NCBI RefSeq assembly: GCF_022829385.1
Contig: NZ_JAKSXX010000274.1
Coordinates: 1-57,866 of the forward strand
Length of the DNA: 57,866 nucleotides
Direction: 5' to 3'
Origin: Methylobacterium sp. J-070
Lineage (GTDB): Bacteria; Pseudomonadota; Alphaproteobacteria; Rhizobiales; Beijerinckiaceae
In this document: one piece after another, positions 43,098 to 52,711 of the stretch
How positions within the stretch are numbered: position 1 is the first letter of the stretch
Layout of the letters: every line of letters starts with the position of its first letter
Position numbers and translations under genes: made by a program
Notes under the pieces: model-generated
What the model saw: the letters and a program-made list of their open reading frames with translations, nothing else
Told to the model about the DNA's origin: nothing
Databases searched by the model: none

Positions 43098-43727
43098 ATG
43101 GCCGTGACCAGCATCCGCAAGGCAGGGACCGTGGCCGTGAGGCCCGCGGAGCCGGAGGACGCGGCCGCGATCGCGGCGATCCACGTGACCGCATGGCACG
43201 AGGCCTATGCCGGCCTCCTGCCGGACGAGATGATCGCCGCCCTCACGGTCGAGGTGCGGCAGGCGTGGTGGGCGCAGGTTCTCAGCAAACCCGCGCCGGG
43301 CCCCCACGAGGCGGTCTACCTGGTCGAGGTCGAGGGACGGCTGGCCGGGTTCGGCGTGGGCAACGCCCAGCGCTCGGACACGCTGGCGGCGGGCTTCGAC
43401 GGCGAGATCCGGGGGCCCTACGTCGTGCGGGCCGCCCAGCGGCGCGGCGCGGGCCGGGCGCTCGTCGCCGCGACGGCCGCGGGTCTCGAGCAGGTCGGGC
43501 ATCGCGCCGTCGGTGCCTGGGTGCTGCGCACGAACGTGCCGGGCCGGCGCTTCCTCGAAGGTCTCGGCGGCACCCTGATCAACGGGCCCGAGGCGGTACG
43601 CGGGCACGGGCGTCTGACGGAGGTCGCCTACGGGTGGCACGATGTCGCCCGGCTCGTCGCGGCGGCGGCTCCCGCCCCCCGAGACGGCGACGGCAGGGCG
43701 GCGCCCCCGCCGCCCCGGACGGGTTAG
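43098..43727 (+). CDS. GNAT-family N-acetyltransferase
   Basis: A 209-aa protein with the GNAT plan: VAVRPAEPEDAAAIAAIHVT at the start, the central strand YLVEVEGRLAGFGVG, and the acetyl-CoA-binding loop RRGAGRALVAATA (R/Q-x-x-G-x-G/A). It ends with a short Pro/Arg-rich tail. The acceptor substrate cannot be told from sequence. It lies 35 bases downstream of meaC and may be cotranscribed. Confidence 0.88.
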   Translation: MAVTSIRKAGTVAVRPAEPEDAAAIAAIHVTAWHEAYAGLLPDEMIAALTVEVRQAWWAQVLSKPAPGPHEAVYLVEVEGRLAGFGVGNAQRSDTLAAGFDGEIRGPYVVRAAQRRGAGRALVAATAAGLEQVGHRAVGAWVLRTNVPGRRFLEGLGGTLINGPEAVRGHGRLTEVAYGWHDVARLVAAAAPAPRDGDGRAAPPPPRTG

Positions 43728-43765
43728 AGGCGTTTCCGCCCACGGGGAGGCCGGCCCCCGGCCCC

Positions 43766-44398
43766 TCAGCGGATCCCGCCGCCGACCACCCCCGCCTCCA
43801 CCGCCAGCGACAGCCGATCCGTGACCGCCCACTCGACCCCGACGCCCGCCACCGGCCGGACCGCGATGTCCTGGCGGCTGAACGGCAGGGAGCCCGGCGT
43901 CGGCCCGACGCGCAGGGTCTCGTGCAGGGCCACCGCCCCGGTCTTGGCGTAGACCAGGACGTCCGGCGACAGCAGCGTCCCGACCTTCACCTCGAGGGCG
44001 CCGGCGAAGTCGCGGCCGTAGGCGAGCCGCCCGTAGCCGGGCGTCAGGGTGCCACCGAGCCCGGCGAGAGAATCGAAGCTGCCGCTGATCCCGTAGAGGA
44101 TCGGGCCCTCCTGCCACATCCGGCCGGCCTCGAAGCCGATGGTGGGGCCGGAATAGCTGCCGACGTGGCGCGAACTCGTCACCGCGTAGCCGGTCGACAG
44201 GCGGGCATAGGAGCCGGTCCAGCGACCGGCCGCGTCCTCGATCCGCTCGGGCCACGCGAAGGACGGCAGGGGGGCGAAGCCGATCGACGGCCACAGGAGG
44301 GCCTGGGCGGCGACGGGCCCTGCCGGCAGGCAGCCGGCCCCGAGCACGAGGCCGGCCGCGAGCCGGCGGAACGGACGGGATCCGGCGCATCGAATCAT
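43766..44398 (-). CDS. Outer-membrane beta-barrel protein
   Basis: A 210-aa exported protein with signal peptide (residues 1-31, ending GPVAAQA). Strand-like segments with alternating hydrophobic and Gly/Tyr residues follow (GRWTGSYARLSTGYAVTSSR, LVYAKTGAVALHETLRVG), and the C-terminal VEWAVTDRLSLAVEAGVVGG resembles the closing strand of small OmpA/Ail-like barrels. It is convergent with the GNAT gene (38 bases). Function unknown; probably surface exposed. Confidence 0.75.
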   Translation of the reverse strand: MIRCAGSRPFRRLAAGLVLGAGCLPAGPVAAQALLWPSIGFAPLPSFAWPERIEDAAGRWTGSYARLSTGYAVTSSRHVGSYSGPTIGFEAGRMWQEGPILYGISGSFDSLAGLGGTLTPGYGRLAYGRDFAGALEVKVGTLLSPDVLVYAKTGAVALHETLRVGPTPGSLPFSRQDIAVRPVAGVGVEWAVTDRLSLAVEAGVVGGGIR

Positions 44399-44689
44399 GC
44401 CGACAGCTTAGCCGAAGGCGCCGGGCCGCGACAGGGCGGAGCGGGCCCTTCCGGTCATGGGCGTGCGCGGGACGGTTGTCGGCAGAGTCTCCGCTAAGCC
44501 ATTGATGTCGCTGAACCTCGCTCGATGGTGCGCGCAGCGGGATTGTCGGCCTTGGGGGGCGACGCGTGCCGGCTGGGGCAAAAACACCCCCGTGCATGCT
44601 TCAAGGGCACCTGAGGGCGCGTGAGCGGGAGGCCGCCCGCAGGCCAGACCTCATCAGCCATGGCAGCTCGCGCCGGGTGAACGGCCAGC

Positions 44690-44896
44690 CGTGATTTGCG
44701 GGCGCCCGGGCGTCCTTGGGCCGACCGTAGGCGATGCCCTCGCGCCGGACAGCTCGGCGATGCTGTCCTCGCCGCACAGGCGCTCCTGCACGATGCGGAT
44801 CGTCTCCGCGGACGGGACCCGCCGGCGCGGGGTCCGACGGATGTCCTTGATCACGGTCGCCGCCGGCTTCCGTGCCGGCCCGGACGTCTGTTTCAT
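44690..44896 (-). pseudogene. IS3-family transposase OrfA remnant, frameshifted
   Basis: From ATG 44896 the frame reads KQTSGPARKPAATVIKDIRR and then IRIV...LCGEDSIAEL, the recognisable start of an IS3-type OrfA (usual IRIVLxGLRGEDSIAEL). At about 44753 the frame shifts and the familiar CRREGIA helix appears, damaged, as VRREGIAYG in another frame. OrfB is absent. It lies directly behind the cysteine desulfurase fragment. Confidence 0.7.
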
Positions 44897-45059
44897 CCTC
44901 GCTCCTGAGGAGCCGGCCATCCTCCGTTCGTGAGGATCTCATGCCAGCGGCCCATGGGGCCGACGCCACCTCGGCGCATCAGTCGGCCCGTACAGGGAGC
45001 GCTCCGGCTTGGCAGCCGTCCGCACGAGCCTCGGCACGTCGCGCGTCGTGTACAGTCTC

Positions 45060-45083
45060 GCGCCGGCTCTTGCGGGCCGGCGC
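45060..45083 (-). terminator. Strong hairpin after the cysteine desulfurase fragment
   Basis: GCGCCGGC (45060-45067) and GCCGGCGC (45076-45083) form a perfect eight-base-pair stem with an eight-base loop, right after the end of SufS homology on the minus strand. No U-run follows, so it may be an inefficient terminator. Confidence 0.4.
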
Positions 45084-45084
45084 G

Positions 45085-45690
45085 TGTCGTTCGGTGCCGC
45101 GGCAGGGTGTGCAACGCCCGGAGGAACACATCCACGTCGTCGCGGGTGTTGTAGAACGCGAGCGAGGCCCGCACCGCCTGGTCGACACCGAAACGGCGCA
45201 GGGCCGGGAGGGCGCAGTGGTGGCCCGAGCGCACGGCGATGCCGTGGGCGTCGAGGTGGTGGGCGACCGCCTCGTCCTCCTGCCCCTCGACCGTGAAGGA
45301 CATCACGCTCGCCTTCTCGTGCGCCGTGCCGATCAGGCGCAGACCCTTCACCTCGGCGAGGCCGGCTTGCGCGTAGTGCAGCAGGTCGTGCTCGTAGGCG
45401 GCGATGGCCGGCAGGCCGATGCCTTGCAGGTAGTCGAGGGCCGCGCCGAGGCCGACCGCCCCGGCGATGTCCGGCGTGCCCGCCTCGAACTTCTCCGGCG
45501 CGCCCTTGTAGACCGTCTTGGCGAAGGTGACGTCCTCGATCATGTGGCCGCCGCCCTGCCAGGGGGGCATCGCCTCCAGCAGGGCGGTCTTGCCGTAGGG
45601 GGCTCCGATCCCCGTCGGCCCGAAGACCTTGTGGCCGGAGAAGACCAGGAAGTCGGCGTCCAGCGCCTGCACGTCGAGCGGCGTCCGAAG
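45085..45690 (-). pseudogene. SufS/Csd-type cysteine desulfurase, 5'-truncated
   Basis: Only the C-terminal half of a class-V aminotransferase-type cysteine desulfurase is left. The fragment starts at PLDVQALDADFLVFSGHKVF, which contains the PLP-binding Lys, and includes GTPDIAGAVGLGAALDYLQG and RSGHHCA, which has the catalytic Cys. About 200 N-terminal residues, with the promoter, are missing. The homology breaks off near 45690, replaced by AT-richer sequence. The frame runs past the normal C-terminus to 44893. It cannot be a functional enzyme. An IS3 orfA remnant lies immediately downstream, which fits IS-linked deletion. Confidence 0.85.
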
Positions 45691-45881
45691 GCCGCGCACC
45701 TGAGTATTTCAGGCCGAGAAATGAAGTATCCAATCGTTTCTCGGCGCAATCGTCAGCACCATCCCCGCCAGAAGGCAAAATCTGCCCGCTTGTCGGCTCT
45801 GATATGCTCGGGTCTCATTAAAGGAAAATTCGAAGACATCGTGCTCTGCTCGCCCTTCGAGGGGTGACGCGAGGGCAAACC

Positions 45882-46355
45882 ATGTCGATCAGCTCGATAT
45901 CGTCTACAAACCAGCAACAAAACCTCATCGGCGCGACGCGGCAGGCCGCGACCTCGGCGGCGACCCAGTTCGTCGATGCCGTCTCGGCGGATACATCGGG
46001 GCAGACTTCTTCCACGACATCGAGCTCGAGCGCGATGAGCCCGGCCGCTTCGACGGGCGTCGCCCCAACGTCCACCTTGTCGAGCGACATGCTGTCCTCC
46101 CTGCTGCAGCTCCAGTCGACCGCCACCTCGAACGGATCAACCGCCTCATCCTCGTCGGGGACCGGTTCGGACCCGAGCAGCTCCTCCCAACCGGCGCCCG
46201 TTCATCACCATCACGGCGGCCATCACGGCGCGCCGCCCGCGACGAATTCCAGCGGGCCGGACCCCTCGCAAACGAGCAGCGCCACTGCGGAGCCGAGCGC
46301 CACCCCGACGGCGACGGCGGCCACTACCACCGCCGATCGTCCGCTGGCGGCATAG
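45882..46355 (+). CDS. Ser/Thr-rich hypothetical protein with a His patch
   Basis: A 157-aa low-complexity protein without a signal peptide. The N-terminal 35 residues (SISSISSTNQQQNLIGATRQ) look structured; then Ser/Thr/Ala repeats, a short helix LSSDMLSSLLQLQS near 67-80, and a His cluster PVHHHHGGHHGAPP at 105-118. Overall style recalls the protein at 14163. The ATG at 45882 is the likely start. The His patch might bind metal; function unknown. Confidence 0.6.
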   Translation: MSISSISSTNQQQNLIGATRQAATSAATQFVDAVSADTSGQTSSTTSSSSAMSPAASTGVAPTSTLSSDMLSSLLQLQSTATSNGSTASSSSGTGSDPSSSSQPAPVHHHHGGHHGAPPATNSSGPDPSQTSSATAEPSATPTATAATTTADRPLAA

Positions 46356-46559
46356 AGGCCCGCCGCAAGAGCGGCGCGCCGGCCGGTGCATCCCTGCGAG
46401 GCCGGTCAGCGCCACGCCTCCCGCGGCGACGGCGGTGCCGCGCACGCGCCGCGGTACGACTACCCGCCCCATCACGACCGCCGTCGGCGCGGGCGTGTCG
46501 CGAACCGGCGCGCGGGCCGCAGGCGGGCGATCGCGGTTCCGCCTCCCTGCGTCGGTCCC

Positions 46560-46670
46560 GGCTGGGCATTGGACGCCGCGCGCCAGCACCCGGTTCTGCT
46601 CGCGCACGGTCCCCGCCCCTGAGAGGCCGCTGCGCGCGTGCAGCCGCGGCATGGCTTCGAACCCCTGGAT
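46560..46670 (-). pseudogene. IS6-family transposase C-terminal remnant, copy 1
   Basis: Minus-strand translation gives IQGFEAMPRLHARSG, then SGAGTVREQNRVLARG, a degraded form of the end of IS6-type transposases (GFEAMLWLRKGFG, TVREQN). It is more decayed than the copy at 54977-55207. It sits upstream of the hybrid kinase gene, on the opposite strand. Confidence 0.6.
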
Positions 46671-46857
46671 TGCGATTGATTGCGAGGGGTGGGAAAGAGC
46701 ATATCCGCCCTCGGGCATGCTGCCGGTCGGGGCCGCCCCGTGTGCGACCAGGTCTGGAGGCGCGCGGGTCTCCCGGCCGGGCTCGTCGACGTCGCGTGCC
46801 GATCGCGGACCACGCTCCTGTCGGAGAGCCCTCCGCGCAACTGCGAGAGGCGTCGGA

Positions 46858-49023
46858 GTGACCGTCAGTACCGTGCCGATCAGTGCCTCCGCCTACCCGT
46901 TCGGAGCGGGTGGTGGCGACGTGGGAAACCTGGTGCGGACCCTCGACTGGGCGGCCACGTCCCTGGGGGCCATCGAGACCTGGCCGCAGAGCCTCCGCAC
47001 CGCCGTCGGGATCGTGCTGCACTCGCCGGTGCCCATCGTCCTCCTGTGGGGCGAGGACGGCATCATGATCTACAACGATGCCTATTCGGTTTTCGCAGGC
47101 GGCCGTCATCCGCGCCTGCTCGGCTCGAAGGTCCGCGAGGGGTGGTCGGAGATCGCCGACTTCAACGACAACGTCATGCGGGTCGGGCTGGCGGGTGGCA
47201 CGCTGGCCTACAAGGACCAGGAACTCACCCTCGACCGCTTCGGCGCACCGGAGCGGGTCTGGATGAACCTCGATTACTCGCCGGTGCTGGACGACGCCGG
47301 ACGGCCGGCCGGCGTCGTCGCCATCGTGGTCGAAACCACCGAACGCGTGCTCGCCGAGCGGCGCCTGCGGGAGAGCGAGGCGATCGCGCGGGAGAACGTC
47401 GAGCGCGTCCATCTCGCTCTCGCGGCCGGTGCGATCATCGGCACCTGGGTCTGGGAGTTGCCGACCAATCGATTCACCGTCGACGAGGGTTTCGCCCGCA
47501 ACTTCGGCCTCGACCCCGCCCTGGGCCGCGAGGGCTTCAGCCTGCAACAGGTGGTCGAGACGGTCCATCCCGACGACAAGCCCGGGCTGATCAAGGCCAT
47601 CGAGACGGTGGTCGCGCAGGGCGGAGCCTACGCGCACCAGTACCGCGTGCGGCGCGACGACGGGAGCTACCACTGGATCGAGGCCAACGGCCGCGTCGAT
47701 TACGCACCGGACGGGACGCCGCTGCGGTTCCCCGGGGTTCTCCTCGATGTGGACGAGCGACGCGCGGTGGAGGCGGAGCGCGACCGGGCGAACGCGGATC
47801 TCCGGGCACTCACCCAGACCCTGGAGCAGCGGGTCACGGAGCGCTCGGCGGAGCTGATGATCGCCGAGGAAGCCTTGCGGCAGTCGCAGAAGATGGAGGC
47901 CGTCGGCCAGCTCACCGGTGGCTTGGCGCACGACTTCAACAACCTGCTCACCGGCATCTCCGGCAGCCTCGAACTGCTCCAGACCCGGATGAGCCAGGGC
48001 CGGCTCACGGAGCTCGACCGCTACATCAACGCCGCCCAGGGCGCCTCGAAGCGGGCGGCCGCGCTCACCCATCGCCTGCTCGCGTTTTCACGCCGCCAGA
48101 CCCTCGACCCGAAGCCGACCGACGTGAACCGCCTCATCGCCGGCATGGAGGAACTCATCCGACGCACCATCGGGCCCGAGATCACGCTGGAGGTGGTCGG
48201 GGCGTCGGGCCTTTGGTCGGCCCTGGTCGATCCGAGCCAGCTTGAGAACGCGCTGCTGAACCTCTGCATCAACGCGCGCGACGCGATGCCGAACGGCGGT
48301 CGCATCACCATCGAGACCGCCAACAAGTGGCTCGACGACCGTGCCGCCAAAGAACGGGACCTCGAACCCGGCCAGTACCTCTCGCTGTGCGTGACGGATA
48401 CCGGCACGGGCATGCCTCCGGATGTCATCGCCAAGGCGTTCGAGCCGTTCTTCACGACCAAGCCGATCGGTCAGGGCACCGGCCTCGGCCTGTCGATGAT
48501 CTACGGGTTCGTCCGCCAGTCGGGCGGACAGGTCCGGATCTACTCGGAGGTCGGCGACGGCACCACGATGTGCCTCTACCTGCCGAGGCATTACGGTCCG
48601 GCGGAGAAGGCCGACGCGGTGCCCGACCTGTCGGGGGCACCGCGTGCCGAGCAGGGGCAGACCGTGCTCATCGTCGACGACGAGCCCACCGTACGCATGC
48701 TGGTGACGGAGGTCCTGGAGGATCTCGGCTACACCGCCATCGAGGCGGCCGACGGGGCAACCGGCCTGAAGGTGCTCCGCTCGGACGTGCGCATCGACCT
48801 GCTGGTCACGGACGTCGGGCTCCCCGGCGGCATGAATGGGCGCCAGATGGCCGATGCCGGCCGTGTGGTCCGACCGGGGCTGAAGGTGATGTTCATCACC
48901 GGCTATGCCGAGAACGCCATCGTCGGGAACGGACACCTCGAACCCGGCATGGCCGTCCTGACCAAGCCCTTCGTGATGGAAGCGCTGGCCTCCCGGATCA
49001 AGGACCTGATCGCCGATCCGTAG
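46858..49023 (+). CDS. Hybrid sensor histidine kinase with PAS domains and C-terminal receiver
   Basis: A 721-aa cytoplasmic protein. PAS-like domains are at about 20-175 (IETWPQSLRTAVGIVLHSPV, IYNDAY) and 180-305 (HPDDKPGLIKAIE). A short coiled coil (ALTQTLEQRVTERSAELMIA) leads to HisKA with GLAHDFNNLLTGI (His358). The HATPase has NLCINARDAMPNGG, DTGTGMP and GTGLGLSMIYGF. The receiver has VDDEPTVRML and LLVTDVGLPGG (Asp652). The start is GTG 46858, seven bases after GAGAGG; the upstream open frame overlaps transposase debris and is not coding. It is an orphan with no adjacent partner regulator. The domain pattern is common in methylobacteria, often for light or redox input, but no cofactor residues are recognised. 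Confidence 0.9.
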   Translation: MTVSTVPISASAYPFGAGGGDVGNLVRTLDWAATSLGAIETWPQSLRTAVGIVLHSPVPIVLLWGEDGIMIYNDAYSVFAGGRHPRLLGSKVREGWSEIADFNDNVMRVGLAGGTLAYKDQELTLDRFGAPERVWMNLDYSPVLDDAGRPAGVVAIVVETTERVLAERRLRESEAIARENVERVHLALAAGAIIGTWVWELPTNRFTVDEGFARNFGLDPALGREGFSLQQVVETVHPDDKPGLIKAIETVVAQGGAYAHQYRVRRDDGSYHWIEANGRVDYAPDGTPLRFPGVLLDVDERRAVEAERDRANADLRALTQTLEQRVTERSAELMIAEEALRQSQKMEAVGQLTGGLAHDFNNLLTGISGSLELLQTRMSQGRLTELDRYINAAQGASKRAAALTHRLLAFSRRQTLDPKPTDVNRLIAGMEELIRRTIGPEITLEVVGASGLWSALVDPSQLENALLNLCINARDAMPNGGRITIETANKWLDDRAAKERDLEPGQYLSLCVTDTGTGMPPDVIAKAFEPFFTTKPIGQGTGLGLSMIYGFVRQSGGQVRIYSEVGDGTTMCLYLPRHYGPAEKADAVPDLSGAPRAEQGQTVLIVDDEPTVRMLVTEVLEDLGYTAIEAADGATGLKVLRSDVRIDLLVTDVGLPGGMNGRQMADAGRVVRPGLKVMFITGYAENAIVGNGHLEPGMAVLTKPFVMEALASRIKDLIADP

Positions 49024-49275
49024 GTGCATGCGATCGGGCGCAAGATCCAGCGACGCGGTGAGACCAAGGTCCACGGGCGGCCAAGCCCGCGCCGCCGGGA
49101 AACGATCGATCCGGGTCGGGGATGCGCAGGATTGCCGGCCGCCTGTGCGCAAGCTGCAGCGGGCAGAACGCAGGCGAACATCCCGTTGGAGGCGAGGCCC
49201 GCAGTGGCACGGGCCTCTCCAACGCAGCTCCGGGTCGAACCCGCGCCTTTCGCCGAGGACAAGCAGGCCTAAGCC

Positions 49276-50460
49276 TCAGCTCTGCTTCAGCTTGGCGATC
49301 GTCTCGGATGGCACCCCGGCGAAGTTGTTCGCCACCAGATAGTTCGGGCTGGCCTTGATCCAGGCGTCGAGGTCGATCTCCTCGAACTTGCCGTTGTCCC
49401 AGGTCTGGACGATCTCCAGATCCCCGTCACCGACGTTCTTGATCGCGTGGCCGAAGCCCATCGGGATGTAGGCCACGTCACCCGGGCTGAAGTCGGCGAC
49501 CTTGCCCCGGCCCCCCGATCCGAACAGCGGCACCTGTCCCTTCCCCTTCAGGTAGAAGTGCCACTCGTTGGCGTTTACGTTCCAGTGCAACTTGCGCATC
49601 CGGCCGGGCCGGATGGTCATGACGCCGCCCGACATAGACTTGGACACCGGCCACTCATCCACCGTCGCGAGCCGGAACGTGCCGCCCTCGAATTCCCGCA
49701 CCGCCCGCGGATCCTTGAGGAGCCGGAACTTGTGGGTGGAGTCCTTCGGCCACGGCGCGTCGAGCGCCTGGGAGAGCGGGATGGCTGGGCCGGCCTGGAT
49801 GTAGGTCTCGCCCTTCGGGAAGGCGTCGAACGCCTCCTTCGGGAGGCCGAAATTCTGGGCCAGCATGTCCTTCGGCGTGACGTCGATCCAGTCGGTGATC
49901 GAAAAGGTGCCGTGCTCGGAGAAGGCGCCGTTGTCGAACGACAGGATGAAATGGCACGGCTTGTCGCCGATCGTCTGGATCGAATGGCCGTGCCCCCTCG
50001 GGAAGAACCAGAGATCGCCCGGTTCGTAGTTGTTGATCTCGCTCGCCCCCGAGGGGTCCAGCACGACGGTCTGACATCGGCCGTCGATCACGTAAGCCCA
50101 TTCGGCTGCGATGGCGTGCCAGTGCAGCTCGCGCGAGGCGCCGGGATCGAGGAACATGTGCACGCCCGCGATACCCTTGCTGATGGGGAACTGGTGGACG
50201 GTGGCTTCCTTGGCCCAGCCCCCCGACGTGATCTTCGGGACGCTGCCGTCGAGGGAGAAGCGGAAATCGGGCATCGCGCCGACATCCTTCGGATCATGGT
50301 AGGCGACCTGGGCTCCCGACGGGAGCTGCTGCACGTCGCGGCCGAAGCCGCCCTGACCTGGGTCGCCGTGGTCGTGCTCCAGCGCCCGCGCTTGGTCCGC
50401 CATCATCCCGCCAACGCCGAGGGCTGCGGCTCCGAGAAACACGCGTCTGTTGGCGTCCAT
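49276..50460 (-). CDS. oxdC: Exported bicupin oxalate decarboxylase family protein
   Basis: A 394-aa bicupin with a Tat-type signal (RRVFLG, residues 5-10). Oxalate decarboxylases convert oxalate to formate and CO2 using Mn. Cupin 1 has its ligands: His113, His115 and Glu120 in LHWHAIAAEW, and His159. The lid carries SEHGT with Glu182, where the decarboxylase lid reads SENST, so decarboxylation rather than oxidation is favoured. In cupin 2 the ligands are His292, Glu299 and His338, but LHWN puts Asn294 where His is expected. Formate product would suit a methylotroph. GGAGG lies six bases before ATG 50460. Confidence 0.85.
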   Translation of the reverse strand: MDANRRVFLGAAALGVGGMMADQARALEHDHGDPGQGGFGRDVQQLPSGAQVAYHDPKDVGAMPDFRFSLDGSVPKITSGGWAKEATVHQFPISKGIAGVHMFLDPGASRELHWHAIAAEWAYVIDGRCQTVVLDPSGASEINNYEPGDLWFFPRGHGHSIQTIGDKPCHFILSFDNGAFSEHGTFSITDWIDVTPKDMLAQNFGLPKEAFDAFPKGETYIQAGPAIPLSQALDAPWPKDSTHKFRLLKDPRAVREFEGGTFRLATVDEWPVSKSMSGGVMTIRPGRMRKLHWNVNANEWHFYLKGKGQVPLFGSGGRGKVADFSPGDVAYIPMGFGHAIKNVGDGDLEIVQTWDNGKFEEIDLDAWIKASPNYLVANNFAGVPSETIAKLKQS

Positions 50461-50930
50461 GGGGTACCTCCTGAACGTGTGACCTCAAGTCTTTCGCGGG
50501 ACGCGGTCTATGGACGTGGCGTGCCGGAATTCGCGTGCGGCAAAGCATGGCGACACGCCTGTGCGTCCCTGAATGTGTAACCGAACCCTCCGCAAACACG
50601 CCTCGCCACAGGTCAGATCCGGGTTTTCCCTCAGATCGCGAGCGTCGGACTCTGGCTGCTCCGTCAGGACCAGAACAATCGGGACGGGCGAGGAGCGATA
50701 TTGTTCACTCGGCATGTTCGTTGCCCAGAAACGTACGAAGGACATCACTCGCGACAGGGTCTTCGCTCAGGCCGACGGCGCCCCTCCAACGGATTGGCGC
50801 CATCCGCACCGGGATCGGAAAGACGTTGTCGCGGATCCGTCGGCCGGCCGGTCCGACCGGTGCTCGCTGTGCTCCTTCCAGATCGCGCGGCTCCATCGCT
50901 GCCGGGATCGATCGATTCATAGACCCAGCG
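50461..50930. other. 470-base gap, no gene seen
   Basis: No frame has a ribosome site and protein-like composition. The gap lies between two leftward genes, so it should hold the oxdC promoter and the end of the GMC transcript; I could not identify either with confidence. Confidence 0.35.
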
Positions 50931-52694
50931 TCAAATGAGCGTGCCCGGATTTTGTAGATACTTAGACTTGATTGCCTCAATCGAGCGGTAGCTCAGGGCT
51001 GCCAGCGTGTTCGTGGGGTTGTACCCCGCATTCTGCGGAAAGGCGCTGGCTCCGTGCACGAAGACGTTCGGCACATCCCAGCTTTGCAGGTGGGTCGTTA
51101 CCGCCGAGGTGTTGCGGTCCACGCCCATGATCGCCCCTCCGACGATGTGCGTGGTCTGATAGGGCACAATGCTGAATGGGACGGGGGGCAGAGAAACCTT
51201 GAGGTGATCAGGCCGCATCGCCTTGGCGATCTCAACACTCTTGTCGACCAGGAACTGCCGCATCTTGAGGTCGTTCTGCGGGAAATCGAACGTGATGCGG
51301 GCCAGTGGAACGCCGAAAGCATCTCGATAGGTCGGGTCGAGGTCGATGTAGTTCGCGCGATGCGCGGTGCTGCCGCCATGGGCCTGGATCGTGAAGGACC
51401 GGTCGTACCAATCGTGCAGGGCTCGCTTCCAGCCGGATCCCCAGCTCGGCGAGCCGTCAGGAAGCGTGCTTTGCTGGATCGGGCGCGCACCGGTGGTCTG
51501 TGCGAGGATGTAACCGCCGCCGATGAAGCCGTGGGGGCCGTGATCGAAGTTGTCGCCGTTGAACTCGTCCAACGTCATTCCCATGGCGCCGGCTCCCGCA
51601 TAGCCGTTCATCCGTTTATTCGCGAAGAACGGATAGGTGTAGGCTATCGTCTGGTAGGTGAAGTTCTTGCCGACCGTGCCTTTGGCGGTCCGTGGGTCGT
51701 AGCCCGGGCCGATCCCTGAGGCGAGCATCAACCGCACGTTGTGAAACTGGAAGGCGCAGAGCAGGACGAGGTCGGCCGGCTGGAACAGCGCCTGCCCCGC
51801 GGCATCCACGTACGTGACGCCGCGGGCCGACTTCCTGTCCGGGGTGAGTTCGACGCGGGTCACATGACTGTCGCAGCGCAACTCGAAATTCGGGTTCTTC
51901 AGAGCGATCGGCAGAACCGTATTGAAGGGGCTGGCCTTCGACCAGTTGTAGCACCCGAACCGCTCGCAGAAGCCGCAATAGGTGCACGGCCCCATCTGCA
52001 CGCCGTCGGGATTGGTGTAGGAATCCTGGCTCATATTCGAGGCGGGCTGCGGGAACGGCTTGTAGCCCATGCCGCGTGCTGTCTCGGCGAACTGCCGAGG
52101 CCCGTAGCTCTGCTTGAGCGGTGGGCAGGGATACTCCCGGCTGCGCGGGCCCTCGAAGGGGTTGCCGCCCTCCCGGATCGCACCCTTCAGGTTTCCGGCT
52201 TGGCCTGATGTGCCACAGACGTATTCGAATTTATCGTAGTACGGTTCGAGCTCGTCGTACGTGACACCCCAATCCTGGATGGTGAGCTCCGGGTCGATCG
52301 CCTTCTTCCCGTAGCGGGCCTCGTTGTGGCTTCGCATCTGGAAATCGGTCGGAAGGAAGCGCCAGTGCTGCCCATTCCAGTGCACCCCGGCTCCCCCGAG
52401 GCCTTCACCTGGCAGGAAGGCGCCAAGGCGGCGCATCGGAAGGGCCGTCTGCTTGAGGTGATTGCGGAACGTCACCGTCTCGCGGGACAGATTCTGGAAC
52501 ATCTCGCCACGCACGCTCCAGCGCAGCTCGTCCATCGTGTTCGGGACGGCGAAGTTCGGGATCGTGTCGCGATAAGGCCCGCGTTCGAGTCCCACGATCC
52601 GCAAGCCGGTGTCGGCCAGTTCTCGCGCGGCAATCGCGCCCGTCCAGCCCATCCCGACTATGACGACATCGACGTGCGGCATGTGGCGCGGCAT
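50931..52694 (-). CDS. GMC-family FAD-dependent oxidoreductase, large dehydrogenase subunit
   Basis: A 587-aa flavoprotein similar to the alpha subunit of membrane-associated gluconate/sugar dehydrogenases. The FAD-binding VVIVGMGWTGAIAARELADT (GxGxxG) is at residues 9-28. GEGLGGAGVHWNGQHWR is the second nucleotide contact. The Cys-rich insertion MGPCTYCGFCERFGC and the C-terminal AFPQNAGYNPTNTLAALSY, with the catalytic His/Asn region, are typical. It has no signal peptide of its own, so it is probably carried across the membrane by the Tat signal of its small subunit encoded 17 bases upstream. Its usual cytochrome c partner is not in the window. GGGAGG precedes ATG 52694. Confidence 0.88.
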   Translation of the reverse strand: MPRHMPHVDVVIVGMGWTGAIAARELADTGLRIVGLERGPYRDTIPNFAVPNTMDELRWSVRGEMFQNLSRETVTFRNHLKQTALPMRRLGAFLPGEGLGGAGVHWNGQHWRFLPTDFQMRSHNEARYGKKAIDPELTIQDWGVTYDELEPYYDKFEYVCGTSGQAGNLKGAIREGGNPFEGPRSREYPCPPLKQSYGPRQFAETARGMGYKPFPQPASNMSQDSYTNPDGVQMGPCTYCGFCERFGCYNWSKASPFNTVLPIALKNPNFELRCDSHVTRVELTPDRKSARGVTYVDAAGQALFQPADLVLLCAFQFHNVRLMLASGIGPGYDPRTAKGTVGKNFTYQTIAYTYPFFANKRMNGYAGAGAMGMTLDEFNGDNFDHGPHGFIGGGYILAQTTGARPIQQSTLPDGSPSWGSGWKRALHDWYDRSFTIQAHGGSTAHRANYIDLDPTYRDAFGVPLARITFDFPQNDLKMRQFLVDKSVEIAKAMRPDHLKVSLPPVPFSIVPYQTTHIVGGAIMGVDRNTSAVTTHLQSWDVPNVFVHGASAFPQNAGYNPTNTLAALSYRSIEAIKSKYLQNPGTLI

Positions 52695-52711
52695 GCGACC
52701 CTCCCGAGTCG

